64,000 bases of DNA from Biomphalaria glabrata. Its lineage: Eukaryota > Mollusca > Gastropoda > Planorbidae. Positions within the stretch are counted from its first letter, which is position 1; each line of letters opens with the position of its first letter. The stretch covers positions 5,806,001 through 5,870,000 of the forward strand of contig NC_074716.1 of the NCBI RefSeq assembly GCF_947242115.1, in the 5' to 3' direction. The notes beneath the pieces are model-generated. The model was given only the letters and a program-made list of their open reading frames with translations, was not told the origin of the DNA and searched no databases. Made by a program: the position numbers and the translations under genes. Of the stretch, positions 33,273 to 45,300 are shown one piece after another.

Positions 33273-34967
33273 GGATATACAGTGTGTACATAAAAATAGA
33301 GAGAGTCAAAAAAAGAGTGAGATAAGAGGTAGAAAGAAAGACTTGCAAAAAATGAAAGTTTAGAAATACAAATGTTATGACTGAAAGAAAGTGACATCAG
33401 GCTGTGTCCAAAAAAAAAAATGTATTTATTGTGCTGTGTCAGAGAGGACTACTCGACAAGACGGAAGTTAGCGCTTACAACAGTGTAGCGTTTTCACTTC
33501 CGGGTCTTTCCTTTCTTCGTGCGTTTATGTCCACGGGGGCAGACACAAATAAACAAGCCCCCCCCCCACACACACACACCCTCTTCTCCTCATATTCAAA
33601 TCTCTCACAGGCACTCGCTCGTCTATAGCACTCACTTCACTCCCCTACCACCTTCCACTTTATGAAGCTAAGACAGGCAGAGCAAAAATAACCTACATTG
33701 GCTGAACGCGTAGAGAAACTGACCTAAATTATTTACCCCAGATCTCTCTTTCCCCCCCCCCCCCTCCCCTCCCCTTTCGCCCCCAGCCGTCGAGGTCTGG
33801 CAGTTAATGATAGTTCTGCGATGATCGCCCTCCAGGGGACGCTACCAACGTGTACATTGCATTTCATCCCCTAAAGCGTTATTCTAGTTCTCTGGTAACT
33901 TGTTCCTTTGTAACAAGTGTGTTGTAACTATAGCTGTATAGTCGTCTTTATTTCAATGTCATAAACCTACTGTTTACAATGCCTTGCGTAGCGGTATGTT
34001 CCCTTTTAGTGAGTATTTTATATTTAACTTTAGAACATAAAATATAGATAATAATGGGGTACTCAACACAATAAATAATGACATAGTTAGGTTGCATATC
34101 TATAAAAAAATGACTTGCTGTCTCGATTGAATGCCATTCTTGAGTTGTTTTAATTTAACAAAACAAATCTAGATATACAGCTTTATAAGGATTGAGCGTA
34201 TATCTATAATCTTTTAGAGTACAAAACGGCAAGTTATAGTGGTGTTATCAATGGTCCTTCATTGTGAACTCTTAAAGTTATCGGCAGTACCGGGTTTGCT
34301 GTTTAACAAATGTTTACTAGATTTAGCTTTGGTATATTTATTTTGCATTTTTCTTTTGCTTCTTCTAGAGTTTAAACGTGAGTGTATTTAATAACATGTA
34401 AAAACAATTTGCTTCTATTAAAATCTTCAATTTATCTATTCTATATACATTTAGAATCAATGTTACATATTGGTAGTAGAATTTCATTTCAGTTTCATAT
34501 TTTCATGTTTTTTCTTCTAATTGAATAACCAAAGCTACGACACGTGTTCCGCGCTATATTTAGAAACACGAACCCTACGATTTGTTGACTCGAGTTACCA
34601 GGAAGAGAAATACCAAACGGATATTTAAGCTGTTAGTCGTTTCAGATTAGTTACACTGGGCGATACTTGTAGAGAGGCTAAATCTGTGCTGCTAATTGGT
34701 ACATTTTGTTGATTCATACTCAGGAGGATATCTACGGTAATATAGTGTGACATGCTACAGTAGTTGGCAAGTGAAAGTAATCTATTTGCATTTCTGTCAT
34801 TGAAATTGTGTGTTACTTTTGTATTTGATTTCTAACGTCTATGTAGGCTATATCTATATAATGTAGTTTATACAATAGTTAGAGCAGATCGATAAAAGTG
34901 CTACTTGGCTTCTGGTCAAAATAGTAAAAGGGAAGCTTACAGACGTGTGGTTCTGCAAGCAGCTGCA
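32751..34967. other. Gene-free stretch with simple repeats
   Basis: It holds (GA)n at 33236-33273, C-runs near 33560 and 33755, and otherwise AT-rich sequence. No splice-supported exon was found. Confidence 0.5.
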
Positions 34968-34975
34968 TAGGCATA

Positions 34976-35164
34976 CAGGGGCGTAGCTAGGAATTTTCCA
35001 TCGTTTGGGGGGGGGGGGCGGGGGCCTTGACCTCTTTGGGGGCTTCTGCTTTTTGCGTAATTATTAATTTTTAATGTAAAAAAAACACTCATTTGGGTGG
35101 GGGGGGGGGCCGGGGGGATTTTCAAATTCTACCCCCTCCTTCCCCCACCCTAGCTACGCCACTG
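34976..35164. mobile_element. hAT-type MITE H3, 189 bp
   Basis: The ends CAGGGGCGTAGCTAGG and CCTAGCTACGCCACTG are inverted repeats. They are flanked by a perfect 8-bp duplication TAGGCATA (34968-34975 and 35165-35172). Interior with two long G-runs. Confidence 0.92.
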
Positions 35165-35195
35165 TAGGCATAAGTTCGTCAAGCATGTTCAGGAC

Positions 35196-35664
35196 CAGGA
35201 GCGGACGCTAAATGGGCATACCGACAAATGGCCGGTAGGGCCTGTGAGAGAGCCGCATGGACGCCACTAAGACTTGTATTAAATTGTATTCAGATTGTTT
35301 AATGCTCTTGTATAAAAAGGAGCACTGAGGCGCACATTTGTTATAAAGTAAAGACATAAAGTTCACGTTGGTGTGAATATACTCGGATGAATCTATAAAG
35401 GGATCCATCACAAAGCTCCAAGTCTTATAGATGGCATGTCCCCAGTAACATAAACATTGTTACTGTTATGGTTGAGGTATTGCTTGTTCTTATACTCTTC
35501 ACAGTTACATCTTGAGCAGTGTAACAATGGGACCAAAAAATATTTGAATTCAATATGCCTCAAAAATGCAGTGAACTTATAAATGTGTCCTCTCGATGCA
35601 CGTAATTTAGGGGCCGGATTTCATAGCATTGCCCGGGCCGATTTTGATACACAGTCCGCCCCTG
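35196..35664. mobile_element. hAT-like MITE H2, 469 bp
   Basis: The ends CAGGAGCGGAC and GTCCGCCCCTG are inverted repeats. Flanks TTCAGGAC and TCCTTGAC agree at 5 of 8, an eroded duplication. Sub-terminal GGCCGGATTTCATAGC and GGGCCGATTTTGATAC also occur at 13403-13460. Confidence 0.65.
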
Positions 35665-36019
35665 TCCTTGACCAATCTATTTAATACCGGTATATGGAGC
35701 CCCGTGTAATAAATAGAATGTGTTGGGAAATCTTGTTGGAGACCTCCAAGCAAGTGGGGCCCTAAGCTGTAGGTTTTGTTGCCTACAGATAAATTCAGCA
35801 CTGTACTTTGACAACATGAGGCTTTTAAAAACATAACAGTGGTGTTGAAGTTCTGGTTTAAGCTTTATATAACTGTACAAGAGCGTTTTATATTACGGAG
35901 CTCATAACAGCGAAAGAAATTGAAAATAAAAAAAAATACTTCTAGTGCTAAACAAAAGGAAATATCGTTATAGTTAGAAGTGGGATGGGAATCGAGTGTT
36001 GTTAGTTGTGTTTTCTATT

Positions 36020-36160
36020 GTACGTTTCGGGTGTACCTTCAGAGTTAAAGACTAATACCTCCTAGCCAAAACCTCCCACAAGACGGCGGGGGAGGGCGAC
36101 GGTTAGGGTACCATCGAGACGACACTCCAGAGCGCATAACCAGGCAGCCGTCCTGTGAAT
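36020..36160 (-). mobile_element. SINE-C, near full length
   Basis: Read on the minus strand: GCGCTCTGGAGTGTCGTCTC, CCCGCCGTCTTGTGGGAGG, then AACTCTGAAGGTACACCCG. It matches 45640-45790. Confidence 0.6.
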
Positions 36161-36327
36161 ATGTCAAGCTTTAGAGTTCAAATCTTTAAGGTTCAATATT
36201 GTTTTTTTTTTCTCTAAAAAATTAAAGCTAAAAATCTGTGTGGGTATTTAGAGTGAGTAAAAGTGAAGTGCTGGCCACCAGGCATATTTAATTAATCGTT
36301 TCGAAACATACTTGAGCTCTTTAACAC

Positions 36328-36478
36328 TCTGTCCATACTTGGTTACCTGAAAAGTTTGTCCATACTTGGTTACTTGAACAGTTGGCCCATACTTGGTTAC
36401 CTGAACAGTTGGTCTATACTTGGTTACCTGAACAGTTGGCCCATACTTTGTTACCTGAACAGTTTATCCATACTTAGA
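36328..36478. repeat. 27-bp minisatellite, about 5 copies
   Basis: Unit marked by CATACTTGGTTACCTGAACA. Confidence 0.9.
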
Positions 36479-36813
36479 TTCTCTTCTTACCATTTAAGTA
36501 ATAATAAAAATACCCAAGTCTAACTTGTTCATAACTTAACTTAGGAAATAAACAAGTGTAGTAATCAACTGGTAATGTGTATGTTTCACAATGACCGAGA
36601 AGCAAGAGGTAATGAAATTCAAGTGATAATTAGTGTAACTAATTTAAGTGTTAATTAGTATAACTAATGACATCAATCACGGCAATGACTGTTCCAATGT
36701 TTGCATACATATGTAGCATGTCATTGTAATTGCATACAAAAAAGGCTTGTAATATCTATGCTGGTGACTAGGTCGTTCCATTAGTTTAAGTATTGAGTCA
36801 TTGAAAATTGGGG

Positions 36814-39618
36814 CTGTTCTATGAACGTAGAGATTGAGCTTGACGGCATGCGACTGTTCTATGAACGTAGAGATTGAGCTTGACGGCATGCGACTGTTCT
36901 ATGAACGTAGAGATTGAGCTTGACGACATGCGACTGTTCTATGAACGTAGAGATTGAGCTTGACGGCATGCGACTGTACTATGAACGTAGAGATTGAGCT
37001 TGACGACATGCGACTGTTCTATGAACGTAGAGATTGAGCTTGACGGCATGCGACTGTTCTATGAACGTAGAGATTGAGCTTGACGACATGCGACTGTTCT
37101 ATGAACGTAGAGATTGAGCTTGACGACATGCGACTGTTCTATGAACGTAGAGATTGAGCTTGACGACATGCGACTGTTCTATGAACGTAGAGATTGAGCT
37201 TGACGACATGCGACTGTTCTATGAACGTAGAGATTGAGCTTGACGGCATGCGACTGTTCTATGAACGTAGAGATTGAGCTTGACGGCATGCGACTGTTCT
37301 ATGAACGTAGAGATTGAGCTTGACGGCATGCGACTGTTCTATGAACGTAGAGATTGAGCTTGACGACATGCGACTGTTCTATGAACGTAGAGATTGAGCT
37401 TGACGACATGCGACTGTTCTATGAACGTAGAGATTGAGCTTGACGGCATGCGACTGTTCTATGAACGTAGAGATTGAGCTTGACGACATGCGACTGTTCT
37501 ATGAACGTAGAGATTGAGCTTGACGGCATGCGACTGTTCTATGAACGTAGAGATTGAGCTTGACAACATGCGACTGTTCTATGAACGTAGAGATTGAGCT
37601 TGACGACATGCGACTGTTCTATGAACGTAGAGATTGAGCTTGACGGCATGCGACTGTTCTATGAACGTAGAGATTGAGCTTGACGACATGCGACTGTTCT
37701 ATGAACGTAGAGATTGAGCTTGACGGCATGCGACTGTTCTATGAACGTAGAGATTGAGCTTGACGACATGCGACTGTTCTATGAACGTAGAGATTGAGCT
37801 TGACGACATGCGACTGTTCTATGAACGTAGAGATTGAGCTTGACGGCATGCGACTGTTCTATGAACGTAGAGATTGAGCTTGACGACATGCGACTGTTCT
37901 ATGAACGTAGAGATTGAGCTTGACGACATGCGACTGTTCTATGAACGTAGAGATTGAGCTTGACGACATGCGACTGTTCTATGAACGTAGAGATTGAGCT
38001 TGACGACATGCGACTGTTCTATGAACGTAGAGATTGAGCTTGACGGCATGCGACTGTTCTATGAACGTAGAGATTGAGCTTGACGACATGCGACTGTTCT
38101 ATGAACGTAGAGATTGAGCTTGACGGCATGCGACTGTTCTATGAACGTAGAGATTGAGCTTGACGGCATGCGACTGTTCTATGAACGTAGAGATTGAGCT
38201 TGACGGCATGCGACTGTACTATGAACGTAGAGATTGAGCTTGACGACATGCGACTGTTCTATGAACGTAGAGATTGAGCTTGACGGCATGCGACTGTTCT
38301 ATGAACGTAGAGATTGAGCTTGACGACATGCGACTGTTCTATGAACGTAGAGATTGAGCTTGACGACATGCGACTGTTCTATGAACGTAGAGATTGAGCT
38401 TGACGGCATGCGACTGTTCTATGAACGTAGAGATTGAGCTTGACGACATGCGACTGTTCTATGAACGTAGAGATTGAGCTTGACGACATGCGACTGTTCT
38501 ATGAACGTAGAGATTGAGCTTGACGACATGCGACTGTTCTATGAACGTAGAGATTGAGCTTGACGACATGCGACTGTTCTATGAACGTAGAGATTGAGCT
38601 TGACGGCATGCGACTGTTCTATGAACGTAGAGATTGAGCTTGACGACATGCGACTGTTCTATGAACGTAGAGATTGAGCTTGACAACATGCGACTGTACT
38701 ATGAACGTAGAGATTGAGCTTGACGACATGCGACTGTACTATGAACGTAGAGATTGAGCTTGACGGCATGCGACTGTTCTATGAACGTAGAGATTGAGCT
38801 TGACGACATGCGACTGTTCTATGAACGTAGAGATTGAGCTTGACGGCATGCGACTGTTCTATGAACGTAGAGATTGAGCTTGATGGCATGCGACTGTTCT
38901 ATGAACGTAGAGATTGAGCTTGACGGCATGCGACTGTTCTATGAACGTAGAGATTGAGCTTGACGACATGCGACTGTTCTATGAACGTGGAGATTGAGCT
39001 TGACGACATGCGACTGTTCTATGAACGTAGAGATTGAGCTTGACGACATGCGACTGTTCTATGAACGTAGAGATTGAGCTTGACGACATGCGACTGTTCT
39101 ATGAACGTAGAGATTGAGCTTGACGACATGCGACTGTTCTATGAACGTAGAGATTGAGCTTGACGGCATGCGACTGTTCTATGAACGTAGAGATTGAGCT
39201 TGACGGCATGCGACTGTTCTATGAACGTAGAGATTGAGCTTGACGACATGCGACTGTTCTATGAACGTAGAGATTGAGCTTGACGACATGCGACTGTTCT
39301 ATGAACGTAGAGATTGAGCTTGACGACATGCGACTGTTCTATGAACGTAGAGATTGAGCTTGACGGCATGCGACTGTTCTATGAACGTAGAGATTGAGCT
39401 TGACGGCATGCGACTGTTCTATGAACGTAGAGATTGAGCTTGACGACATGCGACTGTTCTATGAACGTAGAGATTGAGCTTGACGACATGCGACTGTTCT
39501 ATGAACGTAGAGATTGAGCTTGACGACATGCGACTGTTCTATGAACGTAGAGATTGAGCTTGATGGCATGCGACTGTTCTATGAACGTGGAGATTGAGCT
39601 TGACGGCATGCGACTGTT
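36814..39618. repeat. 40-bp satellite, about 70 near-identical copies
   Basis: Unit: ATGAACGTAGAGATTGAGCT plus TGACGRCATGCGACTGTTCT. Nearly all variation is G or A at one position (GACGG or GACGA). Rare variants are CTGTACT, GACAA, GATGG and CGTGG. A GCATGC palindrome recurs in every unit that has a G at the variable site. The unit is not divisible by three and has stops in every frame. It is the largest single block of the window and lies 2.8 kb upstream of AIF1 coding exon 1. Confidence 0.97.
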
Positions 39619-39814
39619 TCCTTCGTCATTATTCAACGTCTTGTTCAATATTCACTATGAGTGTCGACTAACTTTTATTGTAGGATTTCGTTGTTTGAGT
39701 GTTTCCCCCATTCGACATAGCTGCATAAAACACAGTGCGGAAGAGCCTAACAATGCAAACCTAAACATGTTTATTTATTGTATAGCATAAATGTCTTTAC
39801 CTTTACCTATCCTT

Positions 39815-39990
39815 TAGTCTGTTGGACCTTTGGGGCACCAAGCAAGATTTGTTTACCCCTCTTTCTCTATTCCTCACTGTCTTTTGCCTTGGATAGAATA
39901 TCTTTCAATGGCAGGTCCAGACATTTTTTATGTTGTCCTCCCATCGCTTTCTCTGTCTGCTTCTTCTTCACACCAAAATAGCATAAATAA
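39815..39990 (-). mobile_element. LINE-R C-terminal fragment
   Basis: Reverse complement of 60370-60535: TAGTCTGTTGGACC, GGGGCACCAAGCAAGATTTG and TCCTCCCATCGCTTTCTCTG. Confidence 0.75.
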
Positions 39991-40299
39991 AAAAACAAAA
40001 GAAAAAACAAATAACAGAACATTTTAAAAAATAGATCATGTTCTGTTATAATAAACTAAATATCCATATAGGATTGGTCATTTAGAAATAACGCGGGGGA
40101 AAAAAAGGCTATTATTGAGATCAAATCCTCGATGTCTACCAAGTTACTCAGATTGAAAGAAATGAATCAAATTTTTTGTTTGAATTTTTGACTTCGTCCT
40201 CTAACCGATTATCTTCTTTGAAGAATCTGAACCTTAATAGTGTGACTTGAACAAAAAAGCTAGAATTATTTTCTTAGACTAAAAGTGCATTGCTATCTA

Positions 40300-40505
40300 T
40301 AGCGCATCTGTTTCTATGGTTAAGGACAGTGTCCAGCGTAACGACCACCGCCTTCACTTTCTCCAATTAATATCAGTGACCCATTAGAGCTGTGTCAACT
40401 CAAAGCCGTCCTAAAAAATCCCAAATTTCGAAATCCCAGATTTCAGCGAAATTCGAACACCGGACTTCTCGTTTTAGAAGCTTAACCACTCTTCCATCAT
40501 TTCCC
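40300..40505 (-). mobile_element. SINE-A, diverged
   Basis: Body (CATTAGAGCTGTGTCAACTC, AAAAATCCCAAATTTCG) and a decayed head at the right; an older copy than the others. Confidence 0.65.
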
Positions 40506-42140
40506 GTTTCTGAACCAAGCATGATACAAAACATCCCCGACTAATATGTGTGTTTGGAAATACCCAAATTTGACCAAGGAGACTACAATGGTCTGATATG
40601 TTTACAAACGTACGCTCTATCACGATGTCAAGTATCTCGACATCCTCAAGTTAAGAAACCCTAAGTTCTAGCTTCCTAGTGGAAAACCGGAAAACCCCAG
40701 GTTATAAACCTAGAGCCATTCACAATCTTCACACTAACAGATATATATATATCGCGTTCTGATTTTCAAAGTAATTTATTTTATTTTTTATTTAGTTTTA
40801 CAAAGAAACATTAGTAGTCGCTTTTTCTTATCGGTATGATTATGAAACTCATCATCTATACGAGATTTTCATCCATAAACATCGACACTTGTTCTTTATC
40901 TGTTACATTGTGTTACCCAGAAGTCAATGGCCCATGTTACACTAGTTACAGTAGTTCTCAGTTCTTTAAGACCGCGACGCGAGAAACTTTAATATAAATG
41001 TGATGAAGGGGCTACTGAGAGAGACACCTAGAGAATCAGTGACACACCAAAGCACAGAAAGGTCAAAGATCAAGCAACTTCCAAACAGGCCTAGATCTCT
41101 GTCATGCCTTGACTATTATGTTTCCTTTTGAAATGGGAGGCAACACCATTATGAAAAGATAATATAACTTGATGGTTTAGAATTCGATTTTTTGCTTGTT
41201 GGCTTTTTAAGAAATGTTATGGTAGATGGTTCTGAGCCTTTGCAAGCAAACTTGTAGGTCTTGTAATTAAACAAACAACTCATTAAAATAATATTACGAG
41301 TTTGAAAAGTTATAATTGTTTTTTTTTAAATCTGTGAAAATTGTTCGGTTTTGAGTAATATATATGTGTAAATTAAGGTTTGTAACTCCAGTGATCAAGA
41401 AACTTCATGTAACTTGGATTCCACTTTGATAAGGACAACAGTTCTTAATTATAGCTTAAATTTTGAAAAGTGAATTTAATATTAGAAAAGTGAGTATGTC
41501 TATATGTACAACTGTTGATAACCTTATTTTTATTTTGTGGATCCTGGATTGTTTGCTACGATATAAATTTACTTCGATAGATATATTATTGCTTTTTTTT
41601 TCACAGGTCACGGAATACAATTTAAGATATTACGTCTTAGCCTCTCACGGGATGGGTTCGAACCCGGGATTAATGACACTTTTCGAGCTCAGAGCTCATA
41701 CCACACGACCAGGCCTCGCTTTTTTAGAACCTCGTTTTGACAAGAATTTGTTTCGATTCAAACTTTGAGCAAGTCCTTGATCCTGTTTGAGGCCCTAATA
41801 GCGTCAGGGTCTGTTTTAAGGCAGTGAACCGAGAAGGGTATACAAGAGACAGTGGTGCGGATAGTGAATATACTAAATGCCCTTCATTATAAAGTTTTTA
41901 TCTAAACTACCACTCTCTTCGCCCCCCCTCCCTCCTAGCTTATTGTTCTGAATCACGAGACTCGGTCCACAGTAAGATTTGAGTGGTCTACTGCTTTCTT
42001 CTGTGGCTTGTTTCAAACAAATACGTATTCTATTCACGCGTCGGCATCACTCGGTGACTTGTGTATTTATCACATATGTATGTGTCATTCACATGTGTAT
42101 ATCAATTTTATAAACGTGTCTCAATCACATGAGCTTGTGT

Positions 42141-42145
<5 letters not shown>
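40506..42145. other. Upstream flank of AIF1
   Basis: It contains a TATA-like AATATAAA near 40991, which could be a distal promoter, and a repeat-like GGGTTCGAACCCGGGA at about 41656. No coding exon is supported. The first non-coding AIF1 exon may lie here. Confidence 0.35.

Positions 42146-42226
<81 letters not shown>
42146..42226. repeat. (AC)n-(TA)n microsatellite
   Basis: About 13 AC followed by about 25 TA dinucleotides, about 70 bp before the possible AIF1 5' UTR exon. Confidence 0.97.
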
Positions 42227-42228
<2 letters not shown>

Positions 42229-42294
42229 TGCGCATTTAATTTCTTAATGGGTTTTTTTTTATTCACAGTTAAACTGGTGACTGATTCTTTACAG

Positions 42295-42395
42295 GATATA
42301 ACTTGAACAATAGAGACATTTAACCACTACAATAGACTTCAAGCCCCAGAGGCTTTGATAAACAAGCCCTTTGATTGGACCCTTCAGCTTTCATC
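42295..42395 (+). other. Possible 5' UTR part of the first coding exon of AIF1
   Basis: GATTCTTTACAG at 42283-42294 is a good acceptor, so the ATG-bearing exon may begin at 42295 and be preceded by a non-coding exon. No stop or alternative ATG conflicts with this. Alternatively transcription starts nearby. Confidence 0.4.
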
Positions 42396-45300
42396 ATGCC
42401 TGCTTTTAACCCGACAGATAAACAGGGTAAGTTGAAACATTTACTTTTTTTTTTAGCTAAACTTAAAACGCTAGTAACTTACCTTGGCATCCACGTAACC
42501 TCCCGGATGGAAAAGTAAGCAGGGGCGGTTAAGTCAATACAGTATGGAAACAAAACACCACCATTCAGATGCCTAAGGACCTTTCCATTGCCTCAGCAAC
42601 CATGTCACTATACTCAGCGTTCCTCAAAGGGGGATTTGCTGACAATCGCATGTCTTATGGGGGAGTCTGAGCGCGGCCAAAGACCTCTCCTCTAACCTGT
42701 GCATCTTGGGAGTCATCTGGTAATTTGGGATACAAGTCATCTGGTGATTTGGGATACAAGTCATATGGTAATTTGGGATACAAGTCATCTGGTAATTTGG
42801 GATACAAGTCATCTGGTAATTTGGGATACAGGTCATCTTGTAATTTGGGATACAAGTCATCTGATAATTTGGGATACAAGTCATCTGATAATTTGGGATA
42901 CAAGTCATCTGATAATTTGGGATACAAGTCATCTGGTAATTTGGGATACAAGTCATCTGGTAATTTGGGATACAAGTCATCTGGTAATTTGGGATACAAG
43001 TCATCTGGTAATTTGGGATGCAAGTCATCTGGTAATTTGGGATACAAGTCATCTGGTAATAGAAATGAAATGTAACAATATATGTCTGCTTACTGGCTTA
43101 CATTCCCCCCAAAACAGAACAACTTTAAACAAGTCGATAGAAGGATAGTTGGTCCTAGATTTAGAAGTCTTCGACTCTGTTTCTAGGACTAAGATTAAGA
43201 ATCCACACCTAAAAACAATTACAATTTTAGCTAAACTTAAAACAAAGCTAATGAGTGTAGTTAATTACTTCCAGGGTCAATTACTAGGAGTTTTGTGTAG
43301 GCATAGAGAGCAGGTAAAAGAATAAAGTCAAGACTTCTGTCTTCAAGAAGACTACTTTACACGTAACACATTACAAAGCTGAGAACTAACAAAAACATTT
43401 ACTTTATTTTATATTCTATTTTTTATTATGTAAAATTAGTTGCATGTTAGTACGAGAACATATTTTCTGCAGTTATATAGTTTAGTGTTTTTAACGTCTT
43501 GAAGTAAAAAAAAAGGTGTGTGTGTGTGTGGAGGGGGGGGGAAACAAAACTTCTATTTTTATTTTGTCAGTAAAAACAATTTTTGTGGCCATTGGAAGTG
43601 AGCACCTAGACTCGCATGTGCGAACACATACACACTGACACACTCTCATGACTCTTGAGTGAGACGTTAATAAAGGTCGCGTTGATCTCATTATATCAGA
43701 TCACTCGAAGGCCTACTTACAGTGACCTTCATTTGAACTTTACATGCCAAATGACCTTGACTGATGAGAGTAAACACTAAAAAAAAAAAACACGAACAAG
43801 TTTGTGTGTTTGACTGTCCGCACCAAAATTTAAAGATAAAGAGGGCTGTCTGTTCAAGATAAAGAAGTTGTTGCTCTAAGATAAAGAGTTTGTTCGTTTA
43901 AGATAAAGAGTTTGTTCGTTCAAGATAAAGAGTTTGTTTGTTCAAGATAAAGAGTTTGTTCGTTCAAGATAAAGAGTTTGTACGTTCAAGATAAAGAGTT
44001 TGTTCGTTCTAGATAAAGAGTTTGTTCGTTCAAGATAAAGAGTTTGTTCGTTCAAGATAAAGAGTTTGTTCGTTCAAGATAAAGAGTTTGTTCGTTCAAG
44101 ATAAAGAGTTTGTTCGTTCAAGATAAAGAGTTTGTTTGTTCAAGATTGAGAGTTTGTTTGTTCAAGATTGAGAGTTTGTTTGTTCAAGATAAAGAGTTTG
44201 TTCGTTCGAGATAAAGGGTTTGTTCAAGATTTAGAATTTGTTCATTCAAGATAAAAAGGCTGTTCGTTTTAGATAAAGACTTTGTTTGTTCAAGATTGAG
44301 AGTTTGTTCATTCAAGATATAGAGGTCGTTCGTTCAAAATAAAGAGGTTGTTCCTTCAAGATAAAGAGTTTGTTTGTTCAAGATTGAGAGTTTGTTCATT
44401 CAAGAAAGAAGAAGAAGAGAAGAGGTTGTTTTTAGCTTGTAGATAGAGAGGTTGGTGATTGTAGATAGAGAACTTGTAGTAGATAGAATGTTGAAAATAT
44501 TTTTAATTGAAGATAGAGAAGTTGTTCACCGTTTTTGGTAGCAGATAGAATGTTGTTGAAAAACAGATTGTTAATGTTGAAGACAAGGATGCTGTTAACT
44601 ACTGTCCTTTAGAGTTAAACAGTTAAGAAGACTCACCCACCTCATTATGCTGTAGTATATCCTGTAACACGCATGTCCTGGCCTAATATACGGCTTTTAA
44701 TACGTTGTAGACCACGGGTTATATCTGGCAGGATGTTGGTATCATATGCGCTCTGGACTGTCATCTCGACTGTCCTTTTTCAAGCCCAGCCAGTTGCCGT
44801 TCTTTGGCTCCCTGCAGGACGTTTGGACTAGGACGTTATGATTTGATGGAATGTCTGAGAGCTTAGAAGTTAAATATAAGCATTAAGCAATGAAGTCGTC
44901 AGTCAGTCAAATTATTAATTATTAATTAATCAGTCAGTCTGTGGAATTCTACATAACGTTCAACAATTATTTGTGATGTGTAGTGTGTCCAACCCATTCG
45001 TATTACATTCGATTACATTTATAGAAAATATTTTAAAACACGTTCTCGCTTTGCAAAATATGCATAGCAATGTCACTAACGTCGACAGACATGCGTTTCG
45101 TTTTTAGTATATCATACAGTCGGCCTCATTTTGGTTAAGCTTAAATGAATATTATATATTATTAATACATTTACTTGGAAATAGTGAACTACTTTATGTA
45201 TAGCCTACGCAAGGGACGTTATTATCATCTCAATCTTGTGATTTCAATTTGAAAATTGAAATAAAAATCTTTTAAGAAACACTACAAAATAACATACAAT

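Noticed and set aside
36814-39618. CRISPR-like regular repeat
   Set aside because: Units are head to tail with no unique spacers, and the genome is eukaryotic.
42624-43148. Long open frames on both strands
   Set aside because: They follow from the 24-bp array.
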